Below are positions 1 through 7,426 of a stretch of 64,000 nucleotides of DNA, piece after piece. The stretch covers positions 1-64,000 of the forward strand of contig JADJCH010000030.1 in NCBI GenBank assembly GCA_016703325.1. Direction: 5' to 3'. The position numbers were made by a program, and so were the translations under genes. Under the pieces are notes generated by a model that was not told where the DNA came from, did not search any database, and saw only the letters and a program-made list of their open reading frames with translations. The stretch comes from Burkholderiales bacterium (GTDB lineage: Bacteria; Pseudomonadota; Gammaproteobacteria; Burkholderiales; Burkholderiaceae_C). Position 1 is the first letter of the stretch; the number at the start of each line of letters is the position of its first letter.

Positions 1-47
1 ATCTGCGTGACCAGGGGAACGGTGGACTGGGTCTGGAGGGTGAACAT
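1..47 (-). CDS. Start of a probable GntR/MocR-type regulator, cut by window edge
   Basis: Reading the minus strand from an ATG at 47 to the window edge gives 15 codons beginning MFTLQTQSTVPLVTQ. This resembles the extreme N-terminus of GntR/MocR regulators, where a phrase such as PLxxQI leads into the winged helix. A MocR protein (GabR type) commonly lies divergent from gabT, which starts at 305 on the other strand, so the position fits. Only 47 bases are present, so the family call is an inference from the start and the context. Confidence 0.4.
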   Translation of the reverse strand, partial: MFTLQTQSTVPLVTQ

Positions 48-304
48 CGAATGCCGGTGGGAGCAGGTCGACCTGTACCGGAGCCTGTGCCTGCACAGTG
101 CGCCGAAGCGGTCGCCGTGTCTGTACATGGTAGCCGGGTCAATGCGTCTCTAAAGTCCGGGCACTGTCGGCGCCATGTCGGCGCCATGTCGGCGCCATGT
201 CGGTCCGCAGCCCAGGCTGGGTCTGGACGCACCAGCCGATGTTGTCGTCCCAACGCCCGCACATCCCACCGCAGCACCCACCCGGCCCTCAGGAGAACCA
301 CCCG
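48..304. promoter_or_regulatory. Divergent intergenic region upstream of gabT
   Basis: This 257-base gap separates the probable regulator from gabT and should hold both promoters. A possible -10 (TAAAGT, 151-156) precedes the tandem repeat at 166-198. No convincing -35 is visible. ATG codons in the region open frames with no recognisable protein sequence. Confidence 0.35.
166..203. repeat. Three tandem copies of an 11-bp unit upstream of gabT
   Basis: The unit GTCGGCGCCAT occurs three times head to tail (166-176, 177-187, 188-198), followed by a five-base partial copy. Each unit contains the palindrome GGCGCC. At 11 bp per unit the copies lie on nearly the same face of the helix, so a regulator array is conceivable, but simple slippage is equally possible. 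Confidence 0.6.
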
Positions 305-1609
305 ATGCAACGAGAAGCCCACGCCACCAATGCCGCCCTGATGGCACGCCGCCGCGCCGCACTGCCCAACGGGCTGGGTCAGGCGCTGGACATCTTCGTC
401 GACCGTGCCGAGAACGCCGAAGTCTGGGACGTCGAGGGACGGCGCTACATCGACTTCGCCGGCGGCATCGCGGTGCTCAACACCGGCCACCGCAACGCCA
501 CCGTGATGGCCTCGGTGCAGGCGCAGCTCAACCGCGTCACGCACACCTGCTTCCAGGTGCTGGCCTACGAGCCCTATGTGGAGCTGGCCGAGCGCCTGAA
601 CACCATGGCGCCGGGCGACTTTGCCAAGAAGAGCTTCATGATGACCACCGGCGCAGAGGCGGTGGAGAACGCCATCAAGGTGGCGCGCGCCTACACCAAG
701 CGCTCCGCGGTGATCGCCTTCGGCGGCGGCTTCCATGGCCGCACCATGATGGGCATGGCGCTGACCGGCAAGGTGGCGCCCTACAAGGTCGGCTTCGGCC
801 CCTTCCCGGCCGAGGTCTTCCACGCCAAGTTCCCCTGTGAACTGCACGGCGTGAGCGTGGCGGACTCGCTGGCGTCGATCGAGGCGCTGTTCAAGTACGA
901 CGTCGAGCCCTCCCGCGTGGCGGCCATCATCCTGGAGCCGGTGCAGGGCGAAGGCGGCTTCTACGCTGCGCCGATCGACTTCGTGAAGGCGCTGCGTGCC
1001 CTGTGCGACCAGCACGGCATCCTGCTCATCGCCGACGAGGTGCAGACCGGTGCCGGTCGCACCGGCACCTGGCTGGCCTGCGAACGCTGGTGGGCCGAAG
1101 CCGGCGTGGCGCCGGACGTGATCACCATGGCCAAGTCGCTGGCCGGTGGTTTTCCGCTGTCGGCCATCATCGGCCGCGCCGAGGTGATGGACGCCGCCGC
1201 CCCAGGCGGCCTGGGCGGCACCTACGCCGGCAGCCCGATGGCCTGCGCCGCCGCGCTGGGTGTGATCCAGGCCTTCGAGGAGCAGGACCTGCTGGCGCGC
1301 AGCAACGCGGTGGGCGAGCGCCTGACCGCCGGCCTGCGCCTGATCGCCGCCCGCCACCCCACCATCGGCGACGTGCGCGGCCTGGGCGCGATGGTGGCCA
1401 TCGAGCTGTTCAAGGACGGTGACCTGACCCGCCCGGACGCCGAACGCACCCGTGCCGTGGTCGCCGAGGCGGCCAAGCGGGGGCTGATCCTGTTGTCCTG
1501 CGGGGTGTATGCCAACGTCATCCGCGTGCTGGTGCCGCTGACGGCCAGCGATGCGCTGCTGGACGAGGGCCTGGGCCTGCTGGCGGCAGCGCTGGACGCC
1601 ACCGCCTGA
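305..1609 (+). CDS. gabT: 4-aminobutyrate aminotransferase (class III PLP transaminase)
   Basis: The 434-residue product is a fold-type I, class III PLP-dependent transaminase. It moves the amino group of 4-aminobutyrate to 2-oxoglutarate, giving succinate semialdehyde and glutamate in the cytoplasm. The cofactor region TTGAEAVENAIK (residues 114-125), GGGFHGRT (140-147) and the DEVQTGAGRTG segment (244-254) are clear. The PLP lysine is Lys277 in MAKSLAGG. Length is typical of the family. The start at 305 is preferred because upstream codons in the frame have no family similarity. No gabD lies nearby. A related omega-transaminase specificity (5-aminovalerate, for example) cannot be excluded from sequence. 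Confidence 0.9.
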   Translation: MQREAHATNAALMARRRAALPNGLGQALDIFVDRAENAEVWDVEGRRYIDFAGGIAVLNTGHRNATVMASVQAQLNRVTHTCFQVLAYEPYVELAERLNTMAPGDFAKKSFMMTTGAEAVENAIKVARAYTKRSAVIAFGGGFHGRTMMGMALTGKVAPYKVGFGPFPAEVFHAKFPCELHGVSVADSLASIEALFKYDVEPSRVAAIILEPVQGEGGFYAAPIDFVKALRALCDQHGILLIADEVQTGAGRTGTWLACERWWAEAGVAPDVITMAKSLAGGFPLSAIIGRAEVMDAAAPGGLGGTYAGSPMACAAALGVIQAFEEQDLLARSNAVGERLTAGLRLIAARHPTIGDVRGLGAMVAIELFKDGDLTRPDAERTRAVVAEAAKRGLILLSCGVYANVIRVLVPLTASDALLDEGLGLLAAALDATA

Positions 1610-1739
1610 CGGGCTGGGACACAGCTGCGCCAAGGCCGCGCAGAACCGAAGGGGCGGCCCACAGGCGCCTGCTGGCAGCCCCTATAGGTGCACCGGTCGC
1701 GGCCCCGTATCATGGGTTGATCCTGAAACCGACCGACCC

Positions 1740-2057
1740 ATGAGCGAGATCTGCATCCGCCGTGCCCACGGCATGACCCTGGCGAAGGCCCGCAAGGCGG
1801 CCGAGAAGATTGCCGACGAACTGGCCGCCGAGTTCGAGATGCGTCACGCCTGGGAAGGTGACACGCTGAACTTCAGCCGCAGCGGTGTGCACGGCCACAT
1901 CCGGGTCAACACCAAGGAAGTGGAGGTGCAGGCCAAGCTGGGTTTCCTGCTCGCCTTCCTGCGGCCGAAGATCGAGCAGGAGATTCACCGCTTCTGCGAC
2001 GAAAAGTTTGGCTCCCCCCCCGCAGCGGCTCACGCCGCTCCCCGCCGGGGGGGCTGA
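1740..2057 (+). CDS. Polyhydroxyalkanoic acid system family protein (PHA granule region)
   Basis: This 105-residue protein starts MSEICIRRAHGMTLAKARKAAEKIADELA and continues with a short beta-rich part (FSRSGVHGHIRVNTKEVEVQA) and a helical LGFLLAFLRPKIEQEI segment. That pattern matches the small proteins annotated as polyhydroxyalkanoic acid system family (PHA_gran_rgn), often found near PHA or lipid genes. Its biochemical role is not well established. The last 15 residues (PPAAAHAAPRRGG) are low complexity. It converges on the acyl-CoA-binding protein gene and lies near a WS/DGAT acyltransferase, which fits a storage-lipid setting. Confidence 0.75.
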   Translation: MSEICIRRAHGMTLAKARKAAEKIADELAAEFEMRHAWEGDTLNFSRSGVHGHIRVNTKEVEVQAKLGFLLAFLRPKIEQEIHRFCDEKFGSPPAAAHAAPRRGG

Positions 2058-2064
2058 GCCCGGA

Positions 2065-2121
2065 CTTGAAGGGCCCTGTGGGCCGTTCAAGCCTGGCGAA
2101 GGGCCGGGGCGCTGCCCCGGC
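2065..2121. terminator. Two hairpins between convergent genes, probable bidirectional terminator
   Basis: Two strong inverted repeats lie between convergent genes. The first, 2065-2091, pairs CTTGAA with TTCAAG and GGCCC with GGGCC across one mismatch. The second, 2103-2121, pairs GCCGGGGC with GCCCCGGC around a three-base loop. Neither is followed by a clear T run on either strand, so intrinsic termination is inferred mainly from position and stem strength. Confidence 0.5.
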
Positions 2122-2199
2122 GCGGCCTGCAAGGCAGCACCTGTGGCCCGGCAGAGCCGGTTCCACGGTGGTCGCTGGCTGAATGCCTGGATCTGGGCG

Positions 2200-2457
2200 T
2201 CAGTCCTTCAGGGATTCGACCAGGTCGATGTACTGCTGCATCGCGTCATCGCCGACCGTACCCTTGAGCTTGGCCCAGGCATCGTACTTCGCGCGGCCCA
2301 CCATGTCGGTGAAACCAGGGCGCGAGCCCTGCACATCGCCCTCGCTGCCCTGCTTGTAGAGGGCATAGAGCTGCAGCAGCGTGGCGTTGCTGGGGCGCTC
2401 GGAGAGCTGTTTGGAGTCGGCCACCGCCGTTTCAAACTGGGTCTTGAGTTTGCTCAT
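2200..2457 (-). CDS. Acyl-CoA-binding protein (ACBP)
   Basis: The 85-residue protein is a complete acyl-CoA-binding domain, close to the usual 85-90 residues. It carries the family hallmarks LLQLYALYKQGSEGDV (27-42), RPGFTDMVGRAKYDAW (46-61) and a C-terminal helix ending YIDLVESLKD. ACBPs hold medium- and long-chain acyl-CoA esters in the cytosol and deliver them to acyltransferases. The divergent neighbour at 2534 is a WS/DGAT enzyme that uses acyl-CoA, so the pairing makes functional sense. The start at 2457 is the only ATG that gives a standard-length domain. Confidence 0.92.
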   Translation of the reverse strand: MSKLKTQFETAVADSKQLSERPSNATLLQLYALYKQGSEGDVQGSRPGFTDMVGRAKYDAWAKLKGTVGDDAMQQYIDLVESLKD

Positions 2458-2533
2458 GTTCACTGCCTTGGAGTTGGGGCACGGTAGACGTCCTGTACAG
2501 CGCCGCACCGCGGCACGCAGAGGAGACAGCTTC

Positions 2534-4102
2534 ATGCCCGCACGGGAACGCATGTCACCGGTCGACACCGCCTGGTTGCGGATGGACCGGCCGTCCAACC
2601 TGATGATGATTGTCGGCGTCTTGCATCTGGACAAACCGGTAGACGCCTCTAGATTGCGTGCAACCCTGCAGCGCCGGCTGGTGCAGCGTTTCCGGCGCTT
2701 CCGCCAGCGGGTGGTCAACGACTGGTCCGGCTGGTGGTGGGAAGACGACCCTGAGTTCGACCTCGACCACCACTTCGTGCGCCGCGCCCTGCCCCCGCCC
2801 GCCGGGCCTCGGGAGCTGCAGGACCTGGTGAGCGAACTGGCCACCGAGCAGCTGCACCCCCAGCGCCCGCTCTGGCGCTTCGACCTGATCGAAGACTGCG
2901 ATGGGGGCGCTGCGGTGGTCACGCGCATCCACCACTGCATCGCCGACGGCATCGCGCTGGTGGGGGTGATGCTGTCGCTCACCGACCTGAGTGCCGACGC
3001 ACCGGCCGATGTGTTGGACGCGCCGACGAAACTCGATGAGCCTGGCGAAGACGCAGACGCAGACGCAAACGCCGACCCCCGGGGCTCCGCCCACCCGGCG
3101 CCGGACTGGCACACCGACCCCTGGGCCGCGCTGCTCGACCCGCTCGCCCAGGCCACCCACGCAGCCATGGGGCTGGGTGAACGCTTCTGGGAGGAGTCCC
3201 AGGTGACGCTGGCCCAGCCGGACCGGCTGGTGGCGCTGGGCCGGCATGCCGCCGGTTTTGCCAATGAGCTGGCCAGGCTGCTGGCGATGCCGCCGGACAG
3301 CCCCACCCGGCTCAAGGGCCGCACCAGCAGCCACAAACGGGTGGCCTGGTGCGAGCCGATTCCACTGGCCGAGGTGAAGGCCGTCAGCAAGGCGCTGGGC
3401 TGCTCTGTCAACGACCTGCTGCTCAACGCGGTGGCCGGTGCCCTGCGCGAGTACCTGGCCCGCCGCGGCGACCCGCTGGAAGAGGTGCAACTGCGTGCGA
3501 TGGTGCCGGTCAACCTGCGCCGCAGTGACGACGAGGGCCGGCTGGGCAACCGCTTCGGCCTGGTCACGTTGCTGCTGCCGCTGTACGAAGCCAACCCCTT
3601 CGCCCGGCTGCAGCTGCTGCGCGAGCGCATGCTGGAGCTGCGCGGCAGTTACCAGCCTCCGCTGACCCTGATGCTGCTGGGCGCCACCGGCCTGCTGCCC
3701 AAGACCCTGCAGGAGCCCTTCCTGGACGTGCTGGCCAGCAAGGCCAGCGCGGTGATGACCAACGTGCCCGGCCCCACCCAACCGCTGTACCTGGCGGGCC
3801 AGCTGCTGGACCAGATGATGTTCTGGGTGCCGCAGTCGGGCAACATCGGCATCGGCGTGTCCATCCTCAGCTACAACAACACGGTGCAGTTCAGCCTGAT
3901 CGCCGACCGCCACTTCATCCCCGACCCGGAGAACGTCACCCCGCTGTTTGCCGCCGAGTTCGAAAAAGTCGTCACCGGCACCCTGCTGCACGACTGGGTG
4001 ACACCGCTGGAGGCACAGGCCTTCGAGTCGCGGCTGGAGCGGGAGCTGGGCCCGCCGTCGGCAGCCGCCCGGCGCGCGCCCAGGCGCAAGCGCTCGACCT
4101 GA
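2534..4102 (+). CDS. Wax ester synthase / diacylglycerol acyltransferase (WS/DGAT)
   Basis: This 522-residue protein belongs to the bacterial WS/DGAT family, which esterifies fatty alcohols or diacylglycerol with acyl-CoA to make wax esters or triacylglycerol. The N-terminus MSPVDTAWLRMDRPSNLM is typical. The catalytic HHxxxDG motif is intact as HHCIADG (133-139). The C-terminal part has the family phrases NVPGP and PQSGNIGIGVSILSYN. Residues about 170-185 form an acidic low-complexity linker (EDADADANAD) encoded by a GCAGAC-type repeat. The divergent ACBP and nearby PHA-type protein suggest a carbon-storage function. Wax ester versus triacylglycerol preference cannot be read from sequence. 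Confidence 0.9.
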   Translation: MPARERMSPVDTAWLRMDRPSNLMMIVGVLHLDKPVDASRLRATLQRRLVQRFRRFRQRVVNDWSGWWWEDDPEFDLDHHFVRRALPPPAGPRELQDLVSELATEQLHPQRPLWRFDLIEDCDGGAAVVTRIHHCIADGIALVGVMLSLTDLSADAPADVLDAPTKLDEPGEDADADANADPRGSAHPAPDWHTDPWAALLDPLAQATHAAMGLGERFWEESQVTLAQPDRLVALGRHAAGFANELARLLAMPPDSPTRLKGRTSSHKRVAWCEPIPLAEVKAVSKALGCSVNDLLLNAVAGALREYLARRGDPLEEVQLRAMVPVNLRRSDDEGRLGNRFGLVTLLLPLYEANPFARLQLLRERMLELRGSYQPPLTLMLLGATGLLPKTLQEPFLDVLASKASAVMTNVPGPTQPLYLAGQLLDQMMFWVPQSGNIGIGVSILSYNNTVQFSLIADRHFIPDPENVTPLFAAEFEKVVTGTLLHDWVTPLEAQAFESRLERELGPPSAAARRAPRRKRST

Positions 4103-4116
4103 AGCGCAAGACGCCA

Positions 4117-4923
4117 TCAGACCGACCGTCGGGCCCAGTCCTCAATGCGCGCCTGAATCTGCGCCAGCCCGTCGGTCAAGGCCGCCGGGCCGGGCTGGAG
4201 GATCTCGCTGGACTTGACCTCGAAGACCTGGCCGTCGCGCACCGCCGGCACCTGCTCCCAGCCGGGGCGGGCCCTCACCTGCTCCGGGCGGAACTTGCGG
4301 CCGCACCAGGAACCCAGGATCAGGTCCGGCCTGCGGCGGGCCACCTCCAATGGGTCGGCAATGATGCGGTCCTTGCCGTGCGAGCGCCCGGCCAGCTCCG
4401 GAAAGCACTCCTCGCCGCCGGCCAGCGTGATCAGCTCGCTGACCCAGCCGATGCCGGAGATCAGCGGGTCCATCCACTCCTCGAAATAGACCCGCGGGCG
4501 CCGCGGGAGCGCCTTCGCGCGCTCGGCTGCCGCGTCCAGGCCCGCCTGCAACTCGGCCAGCAGCGCTGTCGCCCGGTCCTGCGCGCCCACCATGGCGCCC
4601 ACCATCGCGATCATGCGCAGAATGCCGGCCACATCCCGGTGGTTGAAGACATGCACCGCCACCCCGGCGCGCACCAGCTGGCTGGCAATGTCGGCCTGCA
4701 GGTCGGAGAAACCCAGCACCAGGTCCGGCTCCAGGTCGAGGATCTTGTCGATCTTGGCGCTCAGGTAGGCGCTGACCTTGGGCTTTTCCTGCCGCGCCTG
4801 CGGCGGGCGCACGGTGTAGCCGGAGATGCCGACGATGCGGGCCTGCTCGCCCAGCAGGTACAGCGTCTCGGTGGTCTCTTCGGTGAGGCAGACGATGCGG
4901 CGGGGCAGGAGGTCAGGGTTCAT
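4117..4923 (-). CDS. BtuF-like cobalamin-binding protein without signal peptide
   Basis: The 268-residue product has the two-lobed substrate-binding fold of the BtuF/FecB superfamily. Visible features are IVCLTEETTETLYLLGE near the N-terminus, DLEPDLVLGFSDLQ, and RPDLILGSWCGRKFRPEQV in the second lobe. No signal sequence precedes the domain: the protein begins MNPDLLPRRIVCLTEE. A cytoplasmic location is therefore likely, unlike the true periplasmic BtuF at 10882-11796. It is the last gene of the cobalamin operon, and its ATG overlaps the cobC stop by 11 bases. Related cytoplasmic proteins are often annotated simply as cobalamin-binding protein. Its ligand and role are not known from sequence. 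Confidence 0.75.
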   Translation of the reverse strand: MNPDLLPRRIVCLTEETTETLYLLGEQARIVGISGYTVRPPQARQEKPKVSAYLSAKIDKILDLEPDLVLGFSDLQADIASQLVRAGVAVHVFNHRDVAGILRMIAMVGAMVGAQDRATALLAELQAGLDAAAERAKALPRRPRVYFEEWMDPLISGIGWVSELITLAGGEECFPELAGRSHGKDRIIADPLEVARRRPDLILGSWCGRKFRPEQVRARPGWEQVPAVRDGQVFEVKSSEILQPGPAALTDGLAQIQARIEDWARRSV

Positions 4924-5500
4924 CGGGTTCTGCTTGCAGCGGAGGGTGAGGGGCACCAGGCTCGCGCCAGCACCGACCGTAGCGCAGCGGACGGGGCCAG
5001 TCGGCCGCGCTGAGCTGCGGGAGATGGCGGGTGCGCAGCGCATTGATCCAGCCGGCGTGGCCGACCACCAGGCGTGCCCGGAGGTCGCCGGATTCATCGA
5101 GCCACTCGGCCTGGCGCTGGCGCAGTGCGGCCAGGCTCTCGCCACCGCCGGGCGCGTGGCCCAGGAAGTCGGCCTCCCAGGCGGCGACCTCCGCGAACGC
5201 GATCTCGGTCCAGCGTCGGCCGTCCCAGTTGCCGAAGTGCAGCTCCGCCAGCCGGTCGTCGATGTGGTGGCGCCAGCCCCAGCGCCGCAGCCAGCGGCCC
5301 ACGTCGGCGCAGCGGCGCAGGCGCGAGGTGGCGACCACCCGCGGCAGCCCGGCGCGGCGGGCCTGCCGGCGGATGCGGTGCGCCAGCCGCTTGGCGCGGC
5401 GCGGGTCCACCGGCAGGTCGCTGCCGGCACCGATGCAGCGGCCGGCGGCGCCGTCCGGTCGCGGGTGGCGCCAGATCCAAAGTTCAGCCATGAGCGACAT
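4913..5500 (-). CDS. cobC: Histidine phosphatase family protein, probable alpha-ribazole phosphatase
   Basis: This 195-residue protein has the phosphoglycerate-mutase-like histidine phosphatase core. The phosphohistidine motif appears as RHPRPDG (about residues 11-17) where most members have RHG. A second histidine lies in VVGHAGWINAL, and the acid residue in LAELHFGNWDG. In cobalamin salvage CobC removes the 5'-phosphate from alpha-ribazole phosphate or from the final cobalamin phosphate. The assignment rests on family plus position between cobS and the BtuF-like gene. The start at 5500 follows the cobS stop by one base; Met at 5491 is an alternative. The short length and RHP variant make specificity uncertain. 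Confidence 0.78.
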   Translation of the reverse strand: MSLMAELWIWRHPRPDGAAGRCIGAGSDLPVDPRRAKRLAHRIRRQARRAGLPRVVATSRLRRCADVGRWLRRWGWRHHIDDRLAELHFGNWDGRRWTEIAFAEVAAWEADFLGHAPGGGESLAALRQRQAEWLDESGDLRARLVVGHAGWINALRTRHLPQLSAADWPRPLRYGRCWREPGAPHPPLQAEPDEP

Positions 5501-5501
5501 C

Positions 5502-6311
5502 TCAGCCGCCCGCCGTCAGCATCGCCAACGCCACCAGGTAGGCTGCCAACTCGCCGAGCTGCTGGGCCGCGCCCAGCGTGTCGCCGGTGAAGCCTCCCAA
5601 TCGGCGCCGGTACCAGCGGGCGCACCACGCCCCCGCCGCGATCAAGCCCGCCAGCGCCGCCAGCGGCAGCCCCCAGGCGTCGAGCCGCACGGTCAGCGCG
5701 CCGGTCGCCAGCAGCGTCCAGCCCAGCGCAACGGCCAGGCCGGCTCCGGAGATCTGCTGCGCCATCGGCTTGGCCTTGGCGTGTTCGACGTCCCCCGCAT
5801 AGGGCAGCAGCCAGAGCAGCACCACCGGCAGTGCGCGCGACGCCGCATGCGCCCAGACCAGCAGCGCAGCAGCCAGCGGCAGGCTCTGCGACGCCAGGCC
5901 GTGCAGCGCCGCCGCCTTCAGGCCCAGCACGAAGACCAGCCCGAGCGCACCGTAGCTGCCCAGGCGAGAGTCCTTCATGATCAGCAGCGCCTTCTCGCGC
6001 GAGACGGCCCCGCCCAGGCCATCGCAGGTATCGGCCAGGCCATCCTCGTGGAATCCGCCGGTCAGCCAGACGGAGCCGGCCATCGCCAGCCCCACCGCCA
6101 CCGGCAGCGGCCAGAGCTGCGTCGCGCCCCACAGCAGCGCCGCGCTGAAGGCCCCCACCAGCAGTCCCACCGCCGGGTAGTGGCGGGCGCTGGCGTGCAT
6201 CGCCTCCGGTGACCAACCGACCCAGTCGGCCAGCCGGCCGGTGACCGGGATGCGGGTGAAGAACTGCAGCGCGATCAGGAAGAGCCGCAGCTCGCGGGCG
6301 AAAAACTGCAT
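5502..6311 (-). CDS. cobS: Adenosylcobinamide-GDP ribazoletransferase
   Basis: CobS joins adenosylcobinamide-GDP to alpha-ribazole (or its phosphate), the last assembly step of cobalamin, at the inner membrane. The 269-residue protein is an integral membrane protein with about six to seven hydrophobic segments. It starts with the family phrase LIALQFFTRIPV and has the acidic metal-binding motif GGFHEDGLADTCDGLGG, followed by KDSRLGSYGALGLV. Length is normal. It lies 28 bases after cobT and 1 base before cobC, inside the riboswitch-led operon. The start at 6311 gives the standard N-terminus. Confidence 0.93.
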   Translation of the reverse strand: MQFFARELRLFLIALQFFTRIPVTGRLADWVGWSPEAMHASARHYPAVGLLVGAFSAALLWGATQLWPLPVAVGLAMAGSVWLTGGFHEDGLADTCDGLGGAVSREKALLIMKDSRLGSYGALGLVFVLGLKAAALHGLASQSLPLAAALLVWAHAASRALPVVLLWLLPYAGDVEHAKAKPMAQQISGAGLAVALGWTLLATGALTVRLDAWGLPLAALAGLIAAGAWCARWYRRRLGGFTGDTLGAAQQLGELAAYLVALAMLTAGG

Positions 6312-6339
6312 GGCCTGTGTCCGGGTCGGGCGTTGGAGG

Positions 6340-7401
6340 TCAGGCGTCCTTGTTGGACACCCCCGCCGACTCGAAGCTGGCCATCTCGGCCAGGATGCGG
6401 CAGGCCGATTCGAGCAACGGCCAGGCGAGTGCGGCGCCGGAGCCCTCGCCCAGGCGCAGGCCGAGCTGCAGCAGCGGCTGCGCACCGAGTTCGTCGAGCA
6501 TCAGGCGGTGGCCGGACTCGTCGCTCTGGTGCGCGAAGACGCAGCGCTGCAGCACGGCCGGGCGCAGCCGCGCGGCCACCAGCACCGCAGCGCCGACGAT
6601 GAAGCCGTCCACCAGGATCACGCGGCGCTCGGCGGCGGCCTGCAGCACGGCGCCAACCATCTGCGCGATCTCGAAGCCGCCGTAGGTGGTCAGCACCTCC
6701 AGCGGCGCCAGCACGCCGGGGTGGCGCGCCAGCACGCCGCGCAGCACCTCCAGCTTGCGCTGCAGCGCGGCGTCGTCCAGCCCGGTGCCGCGCCCGGCGC
6801 AGCGCTCGATCGGCTGGCCACTCAGGCGCGCCAGGATCAGCGCCGCCGCGGAGGTGTTGCCGATGCCCATCTCGCCGAAGATCAGCGCATTGCCCGGCAG
6901 CCCGCGCAGCACCTCGGCGCCCGCCGCCAGCGCGGCCTGACACTGCGCGGCGCTCATCGCCGGGCCGGCCAGCATGTCGGCGGTGCCGGGGGCGATCTTG
7001 CGGATCTGCAGACCGGGGCGCGGCGCAAAGTCGTGGCGCACCCCCGCGTCCACCACCGTCAGCGCCAGGCCGTGCTGGCGCGCCAGCACGCTGACCGCGG
7101 CACCACCGGCCAGGAAGTTCTCCACCATCTGCCAGGTCACGTCGCTGGGATAGGCCGACACGCCGCGTGCAGCCAGGCCGTGGTCGCCGGCGAAGACCAC
7201 CACCTGCGGCGATTCGAGCTGCGGCTGCTCGCGGCCCTGGATCTCGCCGAGCTGGCGCATCAGAGTCTCCAGCCGGCCGAGCGATCCGAGCGGCTTGGTC
7301 TTCTGGTCGATGCGCTGCTGCAGCCGGGCCGACAGGGCCACATCGCGCAGGTCCGGGACCGCGGGCAGAACGAAGGAGGGGTTCAGGGTCGTCGAAGTCA
7401 T
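6340..7401 (-). CDS. cobT: Nicotinate-nucleotide--dimethylbenzimidazole phosphoribosyltransferase
   Basis: CobT transfers phosphoribose from nicotinate mononucleotide to 5,6-dimethylbenzimidazole, making alpha-ribazole phosphate for the lower ligand of cobalamin. The 353-residue protein shows the family motifs KPLGSLGRLE, VFAGDHGLAARGVSAYP, NFLAGGAAVSVLA and GEMGIGNTSAAA, and ends with a helical tail typical of the family. The ATG at 7401 is chosen over an in-frame TTG six codons upstream. It follows cobQ by 25 bases and precedes cobS by 28, so the three should be cotranscribed. Confidence 0.94.
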   Translation of the reverse strand: MTSTTLNPSFVLPAVPDLRDVALSARLQQRIDQKTKPLGSLGRLETLMRQLGEIQGREQPQLESPQVVVFAGDHGLAARGVSAYPSDVTWQMVENFLAGGAAVSVLARQHGLALTVVDAGVRHDFAPRPGLQIRKIAPGTADMLAGPAMSAAQCQAALAAGAEVLRGLPGNALIFGEMGIGNTSAAALILARLSGQPIERCAGRGTGLDDAALQRKLEVLRGVLARHPGVLAPLEVLTTYGGFEIAQMVGAVLQAAAERRVILVDGFIVGAAVLVAARLRPAVLQRCVFAHQSDESGHRLMLDELGAQPLLQLGLRLGEGSGAALAWPLLESACRILAEMASFESAGVSNKDA

Positions 7402-7426
7402 GGCATCTCCGGGAAACAAGGGAGGA

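Noticed and set aside
2555..4117. 520-residue minus-strand open frame opposite WS/DGAT
   Set aside because: Composition is Gln/His/Arg-rich and no motif is present, whereas the plus strand has HHCIADG and other family motifs.
5031..6212. 393-residue plus-strand open frame
   Set aside because: Arg/Gln-rich, antisense to cobC and cobS, no recognisable motif; a GC-rich shadow.
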